Source of the DNA: Rhodeus uyekii | Lineage: Eukaryota; Chordata; Actinopteri; Cypriniformes; Acheilognathidae | Direction: 5' to 3' | Assembly (NCBI GenBank): GCA_037043235.1 | Contig: JAWRVZ010000043.1 | Location: forward strand, 347,001-411,000 | Length of the DNA stretch: 64,000 bases | In this document: one piece after another, positions 46,508-55,935 of the stretch | Numbering within the stretch: the first letter of the stretch is position 1 | Layout: every line of letters begins with the position of its first letter | Program-made: the position numbers and the translations under genes | The notes under the pieces: generated by a model | The model's database searches: none | The model's input: the letters and a program-made list of their open reading frames with translations, nothing else | Told to the model about the DNA's origin: nothing

Positions 46508-48714
46508 CAGTAATCCCTCGTTTATCGCGGGGGTTACGTTCCGAAAATGACCCGCGATAAGTGAAATCCGCGAAATAGAAAACCTTTTTTTTTACAATTA
46601 GCAACTATTACATGTATACAAATACAGTGACTCACGTGTAGGTCGTTTCACAGCTCTTCAGACTGGGCCGCTGCATCCTGACTGCGCTCTGCAGTGTTCT
46701 CTTCTTCTGAAGCCCGCGGTGCAGGTGTGTTTGTTCGGGAGAAGAACATAGTGATAGGCAGCTGTTGTCGCTCTTTTTTCTTCTTTGCATAAAGATCCTT
46801 GTACACCGACATGCCACCATCGATTACGTTGGAGAACTGTAATGAACGGCTCATCAAAGGGTCCCATTCCTCAGCTACTCGCTTAAGTTCAGTGGCCATT
46901 CGCACCATGGTTGCTAAGCGACCAAGCGTTAGTCCTTCCTCCTCATCTCTCGTGTCCTCTTCTCCCTCTTCTCTTTCATCGTCGCTTTGTGGCTTTGTCA
47001 TTTCTGCCAGCTCTGCATCGGTCAGCGGCTGTGCGTCTCCATCAATCAGGGCGTTTATGTCATCCGGACTCATGTCATTAAAGCCGTCTCCTCCAATCTG
47101 TTTAGCCAGATTCACAGCTGTTTCTACGGCAGAGTGGTGGACCTCGTCAAGCGAGCCTCCGGTTGCGTTTTGCACTGCCTCTGGCCATAGTTTTTTCCAG
47201 CAGGCCTTCAGAGTTTCCGTTTTCATTTCCTGAATGGCCCTCTGAATGTTTTGGAGACACGATGCGATGGTGTATCCACGCCAGTAGTCCTTCAGTGAGA
47301 AATCTTGATCCGAGTCCATAGCTTCAACAAGATGTTGCAGGGTGTTGCGCGTATAGAGAGCCTTGAAAGCACGGATGACTCCTTGGTCCATGGGCTGAAT
47401 CAGGGATGTAGTGTTTGGCGGCAGAAATTCGATTTGCACACCATCATATGCCAAATCATTACCGTGACCTCCGGCGTTGTCAAGGAGCAGAAGCACTTTA
47501 AAGTCCAGTCCCTTTCCTCTCAAATAACACTTGACCTCCGGGATGAAACAGTTTTTGAACCAATCCAGATTGAGCGCTTTTGTCATCCAAGCCTTTGCAT
47601 TGTACATCCAGTAAACAGGCAAATCATCCTTATTTTTGTTTTTCAGCGCCCTGGGATTTTTAGACCTGTAAATGAGCCCCGGTTTAATCATGAAACCTGC
47701 GGCATTTCCGCACATAGCCAGGGTCAAACGGTCTTTGTGAACTTTAAATCCTGGGGCTTTGGCTTCTTCCTGCATGATGAAGGTGCGGGAGGGCATTCGT
47801 TTCCAAAATAAGGCAGTCTCATCCATGTTAAAAACTTGTTCGGGCTTATATCCCCCCTCCTCAATGATCGCCTTGAATTTATTGTTCACGAAGGCTTCTG
47901 CCTCAGCGGTATCCGCAGACGCCATCTCACCGTGCAGACAAACATTTTTAAGTCCAAAGCGTTTCTTAAACTTTTCAAACCAGCCCTTGCTTGCATTAAA
48001 TGCGCTTGCCACTGTGTCAGCAGCACTTGCTGAGGGCCCGGCATCCTCTCCCTCTTCCCCGTCACTGACAGCAAAGTTTTCATACAGCATTCTCGCTTTT
48101 GTGAAGATAACGTTTGTATCCAGGGTTATGTTTTTTTTCCTGCAGTCATTAATCCACAGAGCTAATGCCGTCTCCATCCGTACCATGGTCTTGTTGCGGA
48201 CAGTTACAACCCTTTTTGCATTCGTATTAAAATTGACTGCTGCTGTCGTCCTTATGTTTTTTTCCTCCTTCTTTATGTAACGAACGGAAGATTCATTGAT
48301 TCCGTAATGGCGAGCAACGGCTGCATAGCTTTTACCTTCCCTTAGCATGTCCAGAAGTTTAACTTTATCTGAGATAGGTAGCATCTTCCGCCGTTTGGGC
48401 CCATCCGCAGGTGCTTTTGTCGGTCCAGGCCGTTTCGTCGACATTATGGGTTTAGGAGATGTTCGAAATTACAAGATAATTTGGCCAACTTAATGTAAAT
48501 TTGCCAAGCTGTTTTATGTACGTACACATAACTGCACGAGACGACAAAATGATAGCACAATTCGTAGCATGTTTTGATACAAGAAGCGGGAGTGAGTTTT
48601 TAGCGAATCAGAATGCAGAGCTCAATGCACCAAAAAAAAAAAAAAATGCATTATGAAAATCCGCGAAATAGCGAATCCGCGATAAGTGAACCGCGAAGTG
48701 GCGAGGGATCACTG
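46508..48714 (-). mobile_element. Complete Tigger/pogo DNA transposon, 2207 bp
   Basis: Ends CAGTAATCCCTCG and (inward from the right) CAGTGATCCCTCG, 12 of 13 identical, flanked by TA at 46506-46507 and 48715-48716. Subterminal regions repeat 'ccgcgaaatag' and 'cgcgataagtgaa'. The site before insertion is known from two other L2 copies in the window. The single ORF is uninterrupted, so this is the best candidate here for a recently active DNA transposon. Confidence 0.97.
46648..48444 (-). CDS. Tigger-family transposase, intact, 598 aa
   Basis: Pogo/Tigger transposases bind the terminal repeats and cut and paste the element into TA sites in the nucleus. Visible are a basic N-terminus (GPKRRK, residues 15-20), a Psq/CENP-B-type helix-turn-helix (about 22-62: SDKVKLLDMLREGKSYAAVA...), a second CENP-B/Tc5-type DNA-binding domain (about 85-165, ending GWFEKFKKRFGL), and a DDE_1 catalytic domain. 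Asp208 lies in FNMDETALFWK, Asp322 in LLLLDNAGGH and Asp353 in LIQPMDQGVI, giving DD30D spacing. An acidic region (488-504) follows. Near the C-terminus QLPITMFF (561-568) fits the PCNA-binding PIP-box consensus. The start ATG is the first in frame, and the length is normal for the family. No frameshift or stop. Domesticated relatives are CENP-B and the TIGD/JRK proteins, but the flanking terminal repeats show this is a transposon gene. Confidence 0.95.
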   Translation of the reverse strand: MSTKRPGPTKAPADGPKRRKMLPISDKVKLLDMLREGKSYAAVARHYGINESSVRYIKKEEKNIRTTAAVNFNTNAKRVVTVRNKTMVRMETALALWINDCRKKNITLDTNVIFTKARMLYENFAVSDGEEGEDAGPSASAADTVASAFNASKGWFEKFKKRFGLKNVCLHGEMASADTAEAEAFVNNKFKAIIEEGGYKPEQVFNMDETALFWKRMPSRTFIMQEEAKAPGFKVHKDRLTLAMCGNAAGFMIKPGLIYRSKNPRALKNKNKDDLPVYWMYNAKAWMTKALNLDWFKNCFIPEVKCYLRGKGLDFKVLLLLDNAGGHGNDLAYDGVQIEFLPPNTTSLIQPMDQGVIRAFKALYTRNTLQHLVEAMDSDQDFSLKDYWRGYTIASCLQNIQRAIQEMKTETLKACWKKLWPEAVQNATGGSLDEVHHSAVETAVNLAKQIGGDGFNDMSPDDINALIDGDAQPLTDAELAEMTKPQSDDEREEGEEDTRDEEEGLTLGRLATMVRMATELKRVAEEWDPLMSRSLQFSNVIDGGMSVYKDLYAKKKKERQQLPITMFFSRTNTPAPRASEEENTAERSQDAAAQSEEL

Positions 48715-48723
48715 TATAATGTG

Positions 48724-49221
48724 TTATGTGTATGCCAGGTTGAAGAGATGTGTTTTTAGTCTACATTTAAATTGACAGAGTGTGTCTGCTTCCCGAACTG
48801 TAATAGGAAGACTGTTCCAGAGTTTAGGAGCTAAATAGGAAAAGCATCGACCGCCAGCAGGTGACTTTGATATTCTAGGTATTATAAGCTGGATAGTATT
48901 TTGGGATCGCAATAGACGTGAAGGACTATAATGTGTTAATAGATCGCTCAAGTACCGTGGAGCTAAACCATTTAATGCTTTGTAAGTCATTAGCAAGATT
49001 TTAAAATGTATTCGGTGTTTAACAGGAAGCCAATTTGACAGAACTGGGCTAATATGCTCATACTTCCTGGTTCTAGTAAGAACTCGAGCTGCTGCATTTT
49101 GGACCAGCTGGAATTTGTTTATTAAGTGTGCAGGGCAACCACCTAGTAAAGCATTACAATAATCTAGCCTTGAACTCATGAACTCATGAACTAACTTTTC
49201 CGCATTTGTCTTAGAGAGCAT
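48724..49221 (-). pseudogene. L2 ORF2 C-terminal fragment
   Basis: 165 codons, open from a truncated start to the natural stop. They contain SRLDYCNALLGGCP, NAAARVLTRTRK, SDLLTHYSPSRLL and APKLWNSLPITV. This is the region after the RT thumb. The HWLP motif is reduced to NWLP by a small deletion relative to the copy at 7994-8297. No catalytic part is present. Confidence 0.85.
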
Positions 49222-49324
49222 ATGTCTTGTGATGTGTCCTGCTCTGTCTTCCTGTTCAAATTACATTGAACAGTGCTGTGTGTTTCAAGGCACTTCAGTG
49301 TGCCTTTAAAAGGGGTGGGACAAT

Positions 49325-49732
49325 AAATCAATGCATCATGACTCTCCAATGATTTGGATCAGTTTTACGAATGACCCTTCACAGAGAGGCATAAAATCAC
49401 TTTCAAGAACATTTTCATTCACCGTTCTTTGCTGGTGGAACGACCTTCCTGCCTTCGTCCGGAATGCAGAATACTTGGCAATATTCAAAAGACTGCTAAA
49501 AACTTTTTTCGTGAACACTTAACACGACACACACACGCACACACCACCTCAACTTATTTATAAAAAATTTAAAAAGCCTTTTTTTCCAGGCTTGTCCTAC
49601 TTGTATGTGTAATTTTTGAAAATTTGTATTGTAAGGACTTTTGTATTTTCATGATGAATCACTTTCTGTTTCAATATTGTAAGTCGCTTTGAATAATGTA
49701 AATTTAAGAAACCCTTTTTTTCTACATATCAG
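49325..49732 (+). mobile_element. LINE 3' end fragment (L2/CR1-like)
   Basis: 49331-49522 ends with LCWWNDLPAFVRNA and FKRLLKTFFVNT, the C-terminus typical of L2/CR1-clade ORF2. It is followed by a 3' UTR with 'tgtaagtcgctttgaataa', the LINE tail also borrowed by SINEs. Confidence 0.75.
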
Positions 49733-49736
49733 CTCT

Positions 49737-50258
49737 GTGGACATGTAAGGCCCTAACAGGACAGACTAGATTTAGTTTCTCCTGGGTTGATGTACGGAAA
49801 GGAGGAGGACAGGGGACCTGAAGCAAGTTAGGTCTTAAAGAATTAGTAGGAACCTCAGGAATGTAACCTGATATTGGGTGAAAGAAAAGCCTTTACCATG
49901 CCAGGAGTAAATTCCAGGCATGAGTGTGAAACAGAGAAAGCTTGGATATTTTCTCTTGAGAGAAGAGAAGAGAGACAGTTTTAAATGTGAGAAATTTCTC
50001 GATAGACTCGAAGCAAGCCAAGGTAATCCTTCAAGAACTACGGTGAGGCCCCAGGCCGGTATCATCGTGGAGGCTGTAGGGCTCAGCCTCAATGTGCCAT
50101 GGAAGAAACAAGTGATTAGCAGGTGTCTCCCCAGAGAAACCTCACCTGGAGTAGTGTGGTTAGCAGCTAAGGCTGCCACATGCACCTTCAAAGTGGAGGA
50201 GGACAGAGCTGCCGAGAATCGTTCTTGCAGGATCTCCAGCACTGCACCCACTGGGCAG
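49737..50258 (-). pseudogene. DIRS tyrosine recombinase, distal part
   Basis: DIRS elements integrate circular DNA with a tyrosine recombinase in place of a DDE integrase. The minus strand reads VNCPVGAVLEILQERF, then SSSTLKVHVAALAANH, the core-binding-like N-terminal region of fish DIRS recombinases. Further on, across frameshifts, comes a CPVRALHVHRA-like stretch at 49740-49790. The catalytic R...HxRY residues are not recognisable. The upstream part of the gene continues at 57095 after the inserted element. Confidence 0.75.
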
Positions 50259-50599
50259 TTCACGAGTTCACACTTATCAATGATTCAGGGGCAGTAAAAG
50301 GTATGCGTATTTGGCGTGCTGTCCGAGGAGAGGGCTCCGAGCTCGGTATTTGGCCCGAACCTGGAGCACTCCCCCAAAAACTGCAGTCCAGTCGGACAGC
50401 CGCTAGGAAGGAGTTGATGACCCCCAAAAAATGGCGAGGTAAAGTTGGGTGGGTTCTTGAAATGTCGGGAGGGAGTTTGTTATTTATGTTGTCCGAGAGG
50501 ATGAGTATCACTGGTAATTGGTTGTAGACCAATTGGCTTGAGGCACAGAGGAGATGGTTTGCTTTGCGTTGGAGAGGTGCTTGTTGTTTGACTTGTAGC

Positions 50600-52420
50600 A
50601 AGATTTCGGGACTGGGCTCCTGCGGGAGCGTTGCTGCTGCGGTGGTGGAGAATTTGAGAGAACTGGCTCCTGCGGTAGTTGAGCGGTTTTCCCCTTAGGC
50701 TGACTCCTGTGGGAGTGTGGGGGAACGTCATTGCTGTGGCAATGGCAAATTCGGAACTGAGCTCCTGCGGGAGCCTCACTGCTGCAGCAGTGGAGTAATT
50801 TCCCCTTAGCTGACTCCTGCGGGAGTGTGAGGGAACATCATTGCTGCGGAAATGGAGAAAATTCTGAACTGATCTCCTGCGGGAGCCTCACTGCTGCGGC
50901 AGTGGAGTAATTTCCCCTTAAGTTGACTCAGAATGTGGGGGAGCATTATTGCTGCGGCGATGGAAGCAAGTTCAGAACTGAGCTCCTGCGGGAGCCTCAC
51001 TGCTGCGGCAGTGGAATAATTTCCCTTTAGGCTGACTCCTGCGGGAGTGTGAGGGAACATCATTGCTGCGGCAATGGAAGGAAGTTCGGAACGGAGCTCC
51101 TGCGGGAGCCTCACTGCTGCGGCAGTGGAATAATTTCCCTTTAGGCTGACTCCTGCGGGAGTGTGAGGGAACATCATTGCTGCGGCAATGGAAGCAAGTT
51201 CGGAACTGAGCTCCTGCGGGAGCCTCACTGCTGCATCAGTGGAGTAGTTTCCCCTTAGGCTGACTCCTGCGGGAGTGTTGGGGAACATTATGCTGCGGCA
51301 ATGGAGAAAATTCTGAACTGAGCTCCTGCGGGAGCCTCACTGCTGCGGCAGTGGAGTAATTTCCCCTTAAGTTGACTCAGAATGTGGGGGAGCATTATTG
51401 CTGCGGCGATGGAAGCAAGTTCAGAACTGAGCTCCTGCGGGAGCCTCACTACTGCGGCAGTGGAGTAATTTCCCCTTAGGCTGACTCCTGCGGGAGTGTG
51501 GGGGGGAACGTCATTGCTGCGGCAATGGAGGCGGCAGTGGAATATTTTCCATTTGAACTGGCTCATGCGAGAGCGTGAAGGTGCGTCACTGCTGCGGTCG
51601 TGGAGAACTTCCTCTGGAAACTTGTCATGTTTTGGATGAAGGAGATTGTTTCTTTCTTTATTTTCTGTTGTCTCGGTGGTAGTGAAAGCCATTTCTGGAG
51701 GGACTGATGTCCTGTGGGTGCCCCTCTGCTGTGGCAGTGGAGTAGTTTCCCCCTTAGATTGACTCCTGCGGGAGTGTGGGAGGGGGAACATCATTGCTGC
51801 GGCAATGGAGGAAAGTTCTGAACTGAGCTCCTGCGGGAGCCTCGCTGATGTGACGGTGGAATAATTTTACCCTTGGACTGAGTCCTGCGAATGTGGGGGA
51901 ACGTCGTTGCTGCGGTAATGGAAGCAAGTTCAGAACTGAGCTCCTGCGGGAGCCTCACTGCTGCGGCAGTGGAATACTTTCCCCATAGGCTAACTCCTGC
52001 GGGAGTGTGGGGGAACATCATTGTTGCGGCAATGGAAAGAAGTTCGGAACAGAGCTCCTGCGGGAGCCTCACTGCTGCGGCAGTGGAGTAATTTCCCCTT
52101 AGGCTGACTCCTGCGGGAGTGTGGGGGAACATCAATGCTGCGGCAATGGAAAGAAGTTCTGAACTGAGCTCCTGCGGGAGCCTCACTGCTGCGGCAGTTT
52201 AGTAATTTCCCCTTAAGCGGACTTCTGCGGGAGTGTGGGGGAACATCGTTGCTACGGTGATGGAAGCAAGTTCAGAACTGAGCTCCTGCGGGAGCCTCAC
52301 TGCTGCGGCAGTTTAGTAATTTCCCCATAGGCTGACTCCTGCGGGAGTGTGGGGGAACATCATTGCTGCGGCAATGGAGGGGTTTCCAGGGCTGGGTTCC
52401 TTCTGGAGCATCACTACTGC
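50600..52420. repeat. 114-bp tandem array with four hairpins per unit
   Basis: Unit starts at 50981, 51095 and 51209 are exactly 114 bp apart; about 13-15 units with some rearrangement. Each unit holds GCTCC-TGCG-GGAGC, CACTGC-TGCG-GCAGTG, ACTCC-TGCG-GGAGT and CATTGC-TGCG-GCAATG. All four share the TGCG loop and have complementary arms, with base changes matched on both arms between stem types. Confidence 0.9.
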
Positions 52421-54060
52421 GGAAGTGGAAAGCTGTGGGCGTGAAGATAGTATGTGGAAAGGAGCAGATATTAACTGATGAGAGTTTGTTGGGCTTGTTT
52501 GATGTTTGATCTGTCTGATCGGATGTAGCTCTTGGGCTTCTGAAGACCGGCGACCCAGTGCTTGTATCTGCTGTTGCGAGTAAGCCAGTATGGCGTAGCG
52601 TAGCTTTAAGGTGAATCTGGAACCAGAAACGTGAGATTGGGTGGTTGGGATCATCTATGAAGACTGGGTCAGATGGTAGTTTGACCTGTGGGTTTCTGAA
52701 ATGGAGGTAGGCTGAGAGGTTTTGATATGGCTGGATTGGTGATGGAAGATTGAAGATGTAGATGAAGTGGCCTTTTTCTTGTTAGGATGGTCTTGCTTTG
52801 ATTGGTGAAAATAAGAGATGGTTTCTTCGTCCAGAACTCAGAAATTGTAGTATGTACTTTTGGGTTAAAGCTGGATGTGACTTCTGGGCATCTGAGGAAT
52901 CCGAAAGGCCGGGATGAACATAGCGTCACTGCTGCGGCAGTGGGATAATTTCCCCTTGGCTGACTCCTGCGGGAGTGTCACTTCTGCGGCAGTGGATAAT
53001 TTAGAGCAAACTGGCTGAGCATTGATTAGATTAGATTCAACTTTATTGTCATTACACAAGTACAGGTACAAGGCAACGAAATGCAGTTGCTGCTGTGGCA
53101 GTGGAGGATTGAGAGACCTGGCTCCTGCGGGAGCGTCACAGCTGCGGCAATGGAAAGCAGTGGCCATGGAGTTGTAAGTGGGGAGGAGCTGAGGAGCTTA
53201 ACGGAGTTTGAAGAGCTTGTTTGATGTGCGATCTGTTTGATCTGGCGTGGCTCTTGAAAGCTTCTGAAGACCAGGAGCACAATGCTTGCATTTGCTGTTG
53301 GGAAAGGCCTTTGTGCAGCCGTGGTTGCTGCGCCTATGCGAAATGAATGGCTGGATAAATGGTCTGTTGGGAATCCGGTTTGGAGTAGCGTAGCTTTAAG
53401 AAGTTTGGAACCGAAACGTGTAATGGGGTTGGAATCGTCTATGGAGAGTGGGTCGGATGGAAGTTTAGCCTGCGAGTTTCTGAAGTGGAAGTAGGCTGGG
53501 AGGGTTTGATATGGTTGGATTGATGATGGAAGATTGGAGAAGTAGGTGAAATGGCGTTTCTTCGTTTGATGAAGTAAGAAATGGTTTCGTCGTCCAGTAC
53601 TGACAAGTCGGAATTTGTAGGATGAAGTTTTGGGTTAAAGCTGGATGTGATGGCGAGTTATGAGCATCTGAGGAAACCGAAAGCCAGTAAGAAGATAGCT
53701 TTGCTGCTGCGGCAGTGGGATAATTTCCCCTTGGCTAACTCATGCGGGAGTGGAGAACTTCCTCTGGAAACATATCACGTGTTGGATGATGGAGATTGTC
53801 TCTTTCCTCATCTTCTCTTGTCTCTGTGGCAGTAAAGCCATTTCTGGAGAGACTGATTTGATCGAATGTATCTCTTGGCTTCCGATGACCTGCGGCCCAA
53901 TGCTTGGATCTGCTAGTTTTAGAACAAAACATGTGATGGGGTGATTGAACTCGACTGTGATGAGAGGGTCGGATATGAGTTTGGCCTGATCTCTTAAATG
54001 AAGGTAGGAGGGATTGTTGTTGTTCGTGGAAGTTAAAGGCCTTTATGTTTTGGTCTACCT
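52420..54060. repeat. Three higher-order units, copy 2
   Basis: Segments from about 52480, 53210 and 53850 repeat the same order of landmarks: 'gatctgt(c/t)tgatc', 'cttctgaagacc', 'gtagcgtagctttaag', 'gaaacgtg', 'gagagggtcgga / gactgggtcaga' and 'tggttggattgatgatgga'. The first two are about 730 bp apart; the third is shorter. Confidence 0.75.
53019..53090 (-). mobile_element. Rex1-like LINE 3' tail
   Basis: 'gattagattagattcaact' followed by 'ttattgtcattacac' and 'aacgaaatgcag' is, on the minus strand, the 3' UTR end of fish Rex1-type LINEs with a TCTAA-repeat tail. It is inserted in a higher-order unit of copy 2. Confidence 0.65.
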
Positions 54061-55586
54061 TACTTTCGTCATGCAGCGCTGATGGGTCGGAATCTGAGGA
54101 AACTGAAGCCAATATGGCTCGATCATGGTGTTGACTGGTTGGACAACATTTGGGTGGAATCTTTGGCGGAGAGTAGGGATACGGATTTCCAACGTAATTG
54201 GTTGTCTGGTGTTGGAGCTGGTGGGTTGAGTTCTTGAGATACCTCTTATGAGCAGAGGGTTAAATTTCAGCAGAGGGAAGTAGATTTCACCTAGGTAACC
54301 CATAGTTAAGCTGGCTTGGAGGTTCTTGGTGTTATTGAAATGCAATATGAATCGGTGGTGGTGGATAGAGACAATGTGAAGCAGACTATATGTGGAGTGG
54401 AAAGTCTTGAACTCTTCCACTCCACATGTAATCTTCCAAAATGAGTGGTTTGAAGAGAAAAAGTCTTGAAGAATGGAAATTTAGAGGTGTTGAGAAATAT
54501 AAACTCTGAATATTGATATACTGGTTGGGAATGGGTCCTCCTCTGGTGGCAGCAGCCTTAATTTCAGTGAAGATTTGTGTTCTACTGTTGTTGACGACAG
54601 GGGTGGTTCCGAGCAGGAGTGTTTGTGGAATGGCATGAGCAGAACAGGATGAAAGGAGATTTAGCATGGTGGAGAGAATTAGGGGGGAAAAAGGCCAGGG
54701 CCGAAACCACTTGCGGAGGCAACCTCACGCTTGGGTTGACGCCTGGAGTTTGGAGAGAGACAGAAGGGGTAAAAAGGGAAAAGCAGAGTGTCTGGGCCTG
54801 CACCGCTAGCGGAGGCAGCCTCACGCTAGAACCGGATTGTAGGGCTGCAGGCCAAACATAAGGGAAAGGTTAGGTACGTGCTTCCGTGCTGAGTCTGCAC
54901 CGCTGGCGGAGGCAAGCTCACGCTTGGGGGGGCGGCGTGTCTCACTAAAGGCTGTGAGGTGCAGTGCTGGAAACCTGCAGTGTGCTGCTGCTGCGACTTA
55001 ACGCTTGAGGATCTGGTCTTGCGAGGGAGAGAGATGAAGATTTAGGGAGCGAAGGTTTGAGGTATTTGAAGGTAGAGTGAATTTGGAGATGGTACAGCTG
55101 ACTGGAGCGAGACCTGTATTCTAGTTAGTTTTGCTTTGGTCGTTCTCCTTTCACTATTGATGCAAGTGCTGAGGTGTCGTAGGAAGTTGAGTAAGAAGAT
55201 GGCGGATGTCTTGATGGTGGAGGTGGGTGTAAGCCTCGGCGTCATAGGGTGCGATGACCGCATGGTGGTGTTGGAAGCTCGATTGCAGTGTTTGTTGAGC
55301 TTAGGAGCTTTCATCAGTGGGATACGGCAAAGGAACTTGAGAGAGGAAGTTTTCATCATCAAACAGGTACATCTCAATCTTGGACATTGTGGCGGAAAGG
55401 CGGGGCATCACATGATCGCCTGCTAAATTCCAACACGTTGGCTGGCGCTGAGCCAGAGAAAGCTCTCAACACTTGTTGCTATTCAGTGTTTTCAATCTCT
55501 TGAAGATTATTTACAGACATCTAAATATATACGCAAGTAATAACAAAACTACACTATAGTTGTAAAATACGCTGATTTCCATAAAG

Positions 55587-55935
55587 CAGAGGTTTTCAAA
55601 GTCTGAGACAGTGGGCCTCCCTTTTGACACAACTCACCCAATGCCGCCTCCCCTCCAAAAAAAACGCTACGCGATCGTTGACGGGGGGTGGTGGACGCGA
55701 TGCGCGATCGTTGACGGGGGGTGGTGGACGCGATGCACGATTGTTGACGGAGGGTTAAACGACTCGCTTGCAGCCTCGACAGAATGACATCACAGGGAAA
55801 TGTAAAATGAAGGAGGTTTAATACAAGTTCGACAAGTTATTATTAGACTATCATTTTTTTACAACTCTCTGCGCCTCCCCTGGCATGCTCTGGCGCCCCC
55901 CAGGGGAGGCGCGCCCCACACTTTGAAAACCCCTG
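55587..55935. mobile_element. Chimeric hAT MITE, 349 bp
   Basis: Ends CAGAGGTTTTCAAAGT / ACTTTGAAAACCCCTG, with a perfect 8-bp duplication CCATAAAG (55579-55586, 55936-55943). The aligned position in copy 1 (about 24040) has no insertion. The interior shares 'gacagaatgac', 'cacagggaaatgtaaaatg' and 'aaggaggtttaatacaag' with the MITE at 41506, which has different termini. A 33-bp direct repeat (55671, 55704) lies inside. Confidence 0.95.

Larger units (their letters stand above)
45839..49221 (-). mobile_element. L2 LINE copy interrupted by Tigger
   Basis: Minus-strand, 5'-truncated L2. The 3' tail and UTR occupy 45839-46507, and the rest of the 3' end plus the ORF2 C-terminus occupy 48715-49221. 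It is otherwise colinear with 6922-8330. The Tigger insertion falls at 'aaaatgtatg-TA-taatgtg', which is uninterrupted at 7480-7500 and 28360-28380. Confidence 0.95.

Noticed and set aside
46799..48280. Plus-strand frames of 144-173 codons
   Set aside because: They lie antisense to the intact Tigger transposase and show no motif of their own.
50806..52186. Several 130-168-codon minus frames in the 114-bp array
   Set aside because: 114 is a multiple of three, so the frames are a by-product of the repeat. They begin and end at array irregularities and have no domain.
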